Below are positions 58,799 through 64,000 of a stretch of DNA of 64,000 nucleotides, piece by piece. Position numbers and translations under genes: made by a program. Positions within the stretch are counted from its first letter, which is position 1. Each line of letters starts with the position of its first letter. Source of the stretch: Geomonas sp. Red32 (GTDB lineage: Bacteria > Desulfobacterota > Desulfuromonadia > Geobacterales > Geobacteraceae); contig NZ_JAKLOY010000005.1 of NCBI RefSeq assembly GCF_023652955.1, forward strand, positions 310,001-374,000, given 5' to 3'. The notes beneath the pieces are model-generated. The model was not told the DNA's origin, did not search any database, and saw only the letters and a list, made by a program, of their open reading frames with translations.

Positions 58799-59098
58799 AG
58801 ACCCAATCCTTCGGCAATGCCACTGTGTCAGCCAAAGACGCCCCCCGGAAGCAGTTCGCGAGGGGAACGTCGACTTCTAATGAATGACGGGAATGATAGT
58901 ACCCTTTGCCAGGTTTCGTCAACAACGGCGAAAGAAAGCTGAGACAAGGGGAGGAAACACGGATCGGACAAGCAGACTTGGTCAATCAGGTGGTTGGTCA
59001 GGCCAGACACAACAGCGTGGAACGCGGATGACTCGGATTTTCGCGGATAAGGCGTCAAGGGGAACAGCTGAATGGGAAAAGGGGATAGCTCGAAGGGA
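58799..59098. other. Intergenic region with a dispersed repeat
   Basis: No gene is seen. A member of the GCGGAT...CGCGGATAA repeat family lies at 59018-59052, related to sequence near 48760. Confidence 0.45.
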
Positions 59099-59146
59099 AG
59101 AATTCAAAACCCCGGGAGCCATTTGGCTACCGGGGTTTTGAATTCT
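59099..59146 (-). terminator. Strong hairpin, probable terminator of the original tRNA-Gly gene
   Basis: A long near-perfect inverted repeat (GAATTCAAAACCCCGG...CCGGGGTTTTGAATTC) with an ATTT loop lies directly after the CCA end of the tRNA-like fragment on the minus strand. It fits a terminator that once served an intact tRNA gene here. Confidence 0.65.
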
Positions 59147-59148
59147 TT

Positions 59149-59171
59149 TGGAGCGGGAAACGGGATTCGAA
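59149..59171 (-). other. Attachment-site scar: 23-bp 3' end of a tRNA-Gly gene
   Basis: On the minus strand the sequence TTCGAATCCCGTTT plus CCCGCTCCA equals the T-loop-to-CCA end of bacterial tRNA-Gly(GCC). The bases upstream (GAGATGGC) do not continue a tRNA. Such 3' fragments arise when an integrase inserts an element into a tRNA gene, so this should be one end (attR-like) of an integrated element extending to higher coordinates. Confidence 0.75.
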
Positions 59172-59476
59172 GCCATCTCACCCCTTCCTTGAAGGAGTTT
59201 TTAGCAGATTCGCGACGGCTTGCCAAGGAAGGTTTTTCACACACAAAACAACAGGTTATCTAACTTTTCTATCCGGCTACCAAGTTTATCTACCGTCATT
59301 TAAGATCGCTCAACTTCTTGATTAGGGGCAAACATTAGTGAGACACTTTTTTTAATCCACTATCGGCGTTGACGACGTCGACATTTTTTTCCCGACCGCT
59401 ATTTAAATTCCCAGCCAAGGCTCCGGCACCTTAGGGCTTGTCCCGTGCAGCACCTTGTTATGCCTCAGAGTCTTAC
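59172..59476. other. AT-rich gap inside the element, no integrase
   Basis: This ~305-base stretch inside the putative element holds no gene. It is AT-rich and lies downstream of the metallophosphoesterase gene. Confidence 0.45.
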
Positions 59477-62329
59477 TTAACCCTTTCTCGCAGCTGCGCG
59501 ACGAATGAAGTTTTCAAAATCTTCAAAAGTCATTTCTGCGGGTGTTGGAAGTCGCTTAAGCAAACTCTCATCCTTCTCCAAATAGCTCCATGCTGTTTGT
59601 ACACCGTGCACGAAGGCCGCAATAGCTCGCTCAACATCCATATCTGGTGCTCCTTGATCGCGAGTCATATTGAAGTGGCCGTCTAAATAGCGTTTTGCCG
59701 TAGGGTCAAGATCGAGTTTCAATCCTAAGACTCCAACAGCTTTTCGTGCGTCACGGAATTCTGGGACATAATGGTCGGCATAGAGCGATTCAAATGCGAC
59801 GCCAAGACCCGCGAGGCAGAGCTTAGACCGGTTGTTACCTGGCGGAACTGAGAATCTCCAGTCTGAGAGAGCCGCTGCAGCCAACCAGACAGCTAGCGCA
59901 GCGTTTCCTGCATTTCCTTCGGCTGTTCCCCATTCGTAGTAGAAGTCACGTCCGCTTGTGGCACCATCGAACTTACGGAATAGATGTGAAGATTTTTCTG
60001 GGTCGCCTGTTTCACGGTAGAGACTGGCCAAATTATTTAGAAGAAAGGTGTTTTGAGGCTCTTCACTTAGCTGTGCTTCTCCAATTGCAAGTGCTATCGA
60101 TTCGCGGTTAGACTTTAAAAAATGCAGTGGCAAGTCATATTCCCATTTCTTAAATTCTGGAATCTTAACTTTGGGGCGTGCTTTTATTGCTGCAACGCCA
60201 AGATTAATAAATATCTCTCCAGGGTCCACGCCGAAGTCACTTTCTAGAATCGTAATGGCCGTTTGGGCAATACTAGTATGCCTCGTAAAGACAAATTTAC
60301 CAGCATGAGTCGCGGCTGCCTCCTTACCCAAAGGGACGAGGATTTTTCCAGATATTCTTTTAGTCGGGTCTCCGTAAATATACTGTGCAATCACAGGTTC
60401 TGAGAGAAATGATAGACCTTCTGCATGCATGCACGCGATTACGGCGAAGGCATCCAATAAGGTCCGATTATTTCCATTAACTACTTTGACTTCCATTAAA
60501 CGCGAAAGCAAAAGTTTGACATGGTCTTTAAGGCCATCTGCCAGGCGTATTTTAAGCATGGCACCTAGAAAGGCACCTTCACCACCACTTTGTTCATCTT
60601 CTGAAGCAGCCTGGAGTCTCCGCGCGGCCTCGTCCGGTTCGGTCCCATGCAGCGACTTGAGGCCAGCTTCACCATATGTGCTCCATAGGGAAATAATAGA
60701 TTGCGCCTCATTCGGATATAGTTTCCCTAGTACAATTTCTCGAAATAGGCAGTGCTGCATCCATCCGACGCGCGTACCACCAGCGGAGAACCAGTCGCTT
60801 TTGCGAGCAGCGATGAGAAAATGTATGTCGCTACGGTTTTGCGCTAACCAAGGGAGTATTTGACCCAAATTTTGTACCATTTGATCGCCGTCATCCGATA
60901 CAACAACCCACGGTTTATCGGCTGGTAATTCACTGAGCGAGTCAATCAACAAGGGTGCCTGTTCCGCTGTGTGCCAAAGCAAGTTACATTGGCTGCCTTC
61001 AAAAAGTGCCAGTGCAGACTGAAGAAGCGCGGTGCTTTTCCCTTCACCCCCTCCACCGGTGAGAAGTGTCATTGATGGACGACCTGATTTAAGATTATTT
61101 AGGATAATTGCAATTGTGTCGCTAACAACATTTCGCTGAGGGATAGTGTGGAGAAAACCCTGGTGCCACATCGGAATTGCGCCATCGAAAAAGTGAAGAA
61201 GCGTTTCTTCTTGAATTTCCCGACGGCTGCGTTCTTCTATAAAAATTTCATCGACGCGCACCCAACCATTTGGTAGGACGAATTGAGCATTTTTTTGAGG
61301 TGTACTAACAGTTTTATCAAAATCGGGGGTATTAGGAAGCGGAAAGGACCACCAATTATCATCAATTCTATTGTCTTCATGTAGATCATCAGCAATACCC
61401 CATCGCCCCTCTTTGCACTTCCAGTAACGTGGGCGCAATTTAATTTTTGTCAAGCTAAAGTCAACCTCTGCCCAGAGTAATCCGTTCTCCCATTTTGTTT
61501 CATCAAGTTCGAGAACATTAAATGCTGCGCCAGCCTGTATTTGCAGAAAACGTCCACCACCGGTTTCCATTGGTTGAGAACGATTTTCGTGAAGGTGTCC
61601 ATGGAGATAGATTATCTTATGGTCTCCAAGAATATTTTGAACACGATTACGATGTTTTGAAGATAGCCAATCTAGTGGATGATGACCAAGTAGAATACGT
61701 AAGTCACAGTCTTTTATTGTAAGGAGGGTTGATTCTAACAAATCTATGCCAGGGCTTAATTGCTCTTTGTCTTTGTCATCCCTGGAAAGCCATGCCGTAT
61801 TGACTCCAACAATTCCTATTGTTCTGCCTTTGAGTCTGAAAGGCTTTACCAACAGCGAACTTTGTTCGGAATCAAGCCAATTTTCAGGCCAGAGATCGGA
61901 CAAAATGGTAAAATTCCCAAATTCCTCGAATGCCCTAAGCTCATGGATACGGCGTTCTTCCAAGCCAGACTTATCTGCTCTAAAAAACTTCGAATCGGCT
62001 CTCAACCTATCTTCACGAGAAACAGCTTTTACGTATTTTCGTTGAAGATCGTGATTACCAGGAATAGCAAAGATTTGGCCTTCCCAAGTACGACCTCCTA
62101 AAGCGACCTTCAAGGGGTTAAGAAATTCGTTAATAAAGTCAGCATACTCATTTTCAAGCCCGTTATTTGCAATATCACCAGTGATAAATATTAAATCAGG
62201 AATAAAACCATTGTCACACTGCTCTCGGACATGATCGTGAATGAAATTGTGGATTTTTCTTTCCTCATATCTGTCCTTGCCAACATGAAAATCGGAAAGG
62301 TGCAGCCAACGAATGGGGGTAGTAGGCAT
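59477..62329 (-). CDS. Metallophosphoesterase-P-loop NTPase (STAND-like) protein, candidate defence gene
   Basis: The 950-residue protein starts at ATG 62329 behind AGGAATG. Residues ~1-320 are a calcineurin-like phosphoesterase with all motifs: SDFHVG (Asp13, His15), GDIANNG (Asp52), GNHD (91-94), GHHP (215-218) and GHLH (244-247). A linker leads to a P-loop NTPase (~400-620) with Walker A GGGGEGKST (425-433), Walker B WVVVSDDGD (474-482) and an Arg in LIAARKSDW. The C-terminal ~300 residues are helical with TPR-like features (NTFLLNNLASLYRETGDPEK). An effector-NTPase-helical sensor layout resembles STAND/Avs immune proteins, with the phosphoesterase as candidate effector. The gene is clearly richer in A and T than the core genes and sits in the tRNA-Gly element. 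Confidence 0.85.
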   Translation of the reverse strand: MPTTPIRWLHLSDFHVGKDRYEERKIHNFIHDHVREQCDNGFIPDLIFITGDIANNGLENEYADFINEFLNPLKVALGGRTWEGQIFAIPGNHDLQRKYVKAVSREDRLRADSKFFRADKSGLEERRIHELRAFEEFGNFTILSDLWPENWLDSEQSSLLVKPFRLKGRTIGIVGVNTAWLSRDDKDKEQLSPGIDLLESTLLTIKDCDLRILLGHHPLDWLSSKHRNRVQNILGDHKIIYLHGHLHENRSQPMETGGGRFLQIQAGAAFNVLELDETKWENGLLWAEVDFSLTKIKLRPRYWKCKEGRWGIADDLHEDNRIDDNWWSFPLPNTPDFDKTVSTPQKNAQFVLPNGWVRVDEIFIEERSRREIQEETLLHFFDGAIPMWHQGFLHTIPQRNVVSDTIAIILNNLKSGRPSMTLLTGGGGEGKSTALLQSALALFEGSQCNLLWHTAEQAPLLIDSLSELPADKPWVVVSDDGDQMVQNLGQILPWLAQNRSDIHFLIAARKSDWFSAGGTRVGWMQHCLFREIVLGKLYPNEAQSIISLWSTYGEAGLKSLHGTEPDEAARRLQAASEDEQSGGEGAFLGAMLKIRLADGLKDHVKLLLSRLMEVKVVNGNNRTLLDAFAVIACMHAEGLSFLSEPVIAQYIYGDPTKRISGKILVPLGKEAAATHAGKFVFTRHTSIAQTAITILESDFGVDPGEIFINLGVAAIKARPKVKIPEFKKWEYDLPLHFLKSNRESIALAIGEAQLSEEPQNTFLLNNLASLYRETGDPEKSSHLFRKFDGATSGRDFYYEWGTAEGNAGNAALAVWLAAAALSDWRFSVPPGNNRSKLCLAGLGVAFESLYADHYVPEFRDARKAVGVLGLKLDLDPTAKRYLDGHFNMTRDQGAPDMDVERAIAAFVHGVQTAWSYLEKDESLLKRLPTPAEMTFEDFENFIRRAAARKG

Positions 62330-62762
62330 GATTCATTCCTGAATTCTTCAAGTTATGTTTAATTGTCACAACTCAGATCAGACAGCTTATTACTCCGTGA
62401 TATATTACAGACAACCACGGGGGGGGTAAATCGTCCGTCTCTCCAGGCTCGGGAAATCCTCTGGATTAATGTAATCCTATAAATCAAACATCGCACTGAA
62501 TCAAGAAAATTCTATTTATCGTTCGGCCGGTGCTGTGGTGCCAATGGTGGCTCCGCCCCGGAACAATCCTGCTTAATCTGTTGCTTGAGCTCTCTTGCCT
62601 TCTTTTCGCTAAATCCGATGCCTGCCCTGGAGACATGATAGTGGTTGACCGGATAGTCGCACCCTGACTGGATGAGCAGTCCTCCGCCAGTCGGTGCCCC
62701 CCGTGACGCTACCATTGCCTCGGCGGGTGGTTTGGGTCGTATTCTTTGCGGTGAACTCGATT
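62330..62762. other. Upstream region of the metallophosphoesterase gene
   Basis: AT-rich from 62330 to 62520, where the promoter should lie. A minus-strand frame reaches through 62512-63003 but shows no recognised motif and runs through the terminator hairpin, so it is not annotated. Confidence 0.4.
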
Positions 62763-62809
62763 GAAAAGCAGCGGCGGAGATGCTAAAACCCACATCTCCG
62801 CCGCCTTTT
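62763..62809 (-). terminator. Strong terminator ending the minus-strand structured region
   Basis: A perfect 12-bp stem (GCGGCGGAGATG/CATCTCCGCCGC) with a ten-base loop is followed on the minus strand by TGCTTTTC, and on the plus strand by TTTTT, so it can work in both directions. Confidence 0.8.
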
Positions 62810-64000
62810 TGCCTTGTGTGTGAAAAACGGGTATCTCGTCTTGCATTACGCCGTTCAAGCGACCGTTCCCGCGTTTCAACCGTTACTGCCGGTGGATTGC
62901 TCCAACCGTTGGAGAATTCAGACCTACCGATAATGACCGCACAACACCGAACAACAACTTCACCAGAACAGCAGCGTGTGGCTACCGTGCTTCGCCCAGA
63001 CACCTTTTCAGTGCACGCGCTCTAGACTTCGCTTACCCCTCTCCGTATGCCATCCCTTGCGGGTACGGATCGAGTGCCCCATGCTCTTAACATGTATACT
63101 CAGGTCGAAAGAGTCGCATACTGCAAACTTCGCAAATATTGGGTTACTACCACGGCTCCGAGCCCTCCCGACCGTAGTCGAAAGGTTACTTCCCCGATTC
63201 GGACCCTCCCGGCACTGTCGTACTGACCAGCCCGCCGAGCATAAGTTTTACCTTAACGAACGCGTTAATACAGCATGGTGACGGTGGCCTCTGTGCTGCT
63301 GAAGATGGTGGCTTGCGCCACTGATGAAACCGATATTCCGGTGTCATCAACTTTGGGATACGGAGTGTCACGGCTCTCCTTACTCATCATCTTTTCGTAG
63401 TTTTAAAATGAAGCTTCGCTTTCGCTCACCGTTTAACTGCTCTACCATGCCTGCCGGTCGCGGTTGCCCGTTTTTTCGTGCTGCTCTAATGCTGTGAGGC
63501 TTCGCAGATAGCCGATTCGCAAGGTGCCACCCTTGCAACTGCTAATCCTCTCAGCACCGCATATACCGGCATAGGTATTTTGCGTTTGGGCATAGCCCCT
63601 ATCCCCGTCATGGGGTTACGTTCAGGTCCTATCCAGGCGCACCACTCCCGATCCGTCCGTAGACTCAACACATAGTCACATCCTGCGCAGAGGTTGGCGG
63701 CCTCCTTTGATGCGCAGGGTAGCTCCCATGAGCTGGTCTCCGAACCGGACATGCCTCTTTCGATAAGCTTCTCCGGCTCTCCCCCACTCCTTATCGCTCG
63801 CTTACTAACACAGTGCTGGCGACACTGTTCCCATGGTGGCTAATCATGGTAAACGAACGCTTCGGATTGCTGCTGCGCGGCTGGTGTCCGCTTGCCGACT
63901 TTTGACATATACATATTGTCCTTGCGGACAATAAGGGAGGGTGTCAATCGTCTCGGCAACCACTACGGTCTTCTTTCTCCTTCTGGGTCTGTGCCCAAAT
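62810..64000 (-). ncRNA. Candidate large structured RNA region, right end beyond the window
   Basis: This stretch has no convincing gene on either strand but many short stem-loops that, read on the minus strand, close with GNRA-type loops. TATTGTCC-GCAA-GGACAATA (63914-63933), GTGGC-GCAA-GCCAC (63308-63321) and CCC-GCAA-GGG within a larger CCGTA stem (63043-63067) are the clearest. Other stems lie at 63253-63268, 63322-63349, 63519-63536, 63742-63779 and 63810-63828. It ends in a strong terminator at 62763. I cannot assign a family; a group II intron part or another large bacterial RNA are possibilities. Extent and transcription are inferred. Confidence 0.4.

Noticed and set aside
62512-63003. 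164-codon minus-strand frame
   Set aside because: It runs through a strong terminator hairpin, has no ribosome binding site and matches no family I know.
63486-63752. 88-codon minus-strand frame in the structured region
   Set aside because: It has no ribosome binding site or motif and covers several stem-loops. It is more likely non-coding.
63742-63779. Group II intron domain V
   Set aside because: GAGCCGGA...GAAA...TCCGGTTC looks similar on the minus strand, but the distal helix and two-base bulge do not fit the consensus and no reverse transcriptase is in the window. It is kept only as one possibility for the structured region.

Overview
The window is GC-rich and dense with PAS/Cache sensor kinases of the GG(I/V)AHDFNN type. 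It also holds c-type cytochrome and respiratory nitrate reductase genes, a PEP-CTERM protein behind a sigma-54-type promoter, and very large repeat-built secreted proteins. Together these suggest a Geobacter-like member of the Desulfuromonadia/Geobacterales. This is an inference from gene content; no rRNA gene is present to confirm it.

Region 1 (1-16.6 kb) is a signalling block. It holds a PAS-rich sensor cut by the left edge, a MerR regulator beside a 61-residue protein that looks like a free copy of the MerR effector domain, a small two-helix membrane protein, and a ChaN-type lipoprotein. These are followed by a periplasmic-binding-protein hybrid kinase, a zinc alcohol dehydrogenase, a Cache-GGDEF-EAL protein, two more PAS kinases and two small envelope proteins. 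No gene for a response regulator with an output domain lies next to any of the kinases.

Region 2 (16.9-24 kb) holds a 1450-residue secreted subtilase with four 91-residue repeats, a LuxR-type regulator and a PEP-CTERM protein.

Region 3 (24-34.5 kb) is a nitrate respiration locus: a membrane-anchored dihaem cytochrome c, narG, narH, narJ, narI and narK, with tight or overlapping junctions. An FNR-type palindrome lies upstream. A convergent DUF1858/DUF438/hemerythrin/PAS protein follows and has its own FNR-like palindrome. The cytochrome-first order resembles the narC-led operon of Thermus.

Region 4 (34.7-49.3 kb) has a GlxA-type AraC regulator with an exported DJ-1/PfpI protein. Next is a 2915-residue secreted NHL/FN3/PPC-type protein whose DNA contains exact 1107-bp and 303-bp tandem periodicities. 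Another hybrid kinase, a 75-bp-repeat coiled-coil protein and a small ABM-family protein follow.

Region 5 (49.6-58.8 kb) is accessory and defence-like. It has a five-part methyltransferase-PLD-helicase-S24-DUF3427 protein, an Mrr-type endonuclease between two direct repeats, fragments of an IS1595-like transposase, a DUF2442-like gene and an Abi_2 gene. It also has a 41-bp hairpin-forming tandem array, an FN3 protein and a diguanylate cyclase.

Region 6 (59.1-64 kb) starts at a 23-bp copy of a tRNA-Gly 3' end followed by its terminator, which I read as one end of an integrated element. The element carries a metallophosphoesterase/P-loop NTPase protein resembling STAND-type defence genes. It then carries more than 1.2 kb with almost no coding potential but many stem-loops with GNRA-type loops on the minus strand, ending in a strong terminator. 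Regions 5 and 6 are the best places to look for an undescribed system.
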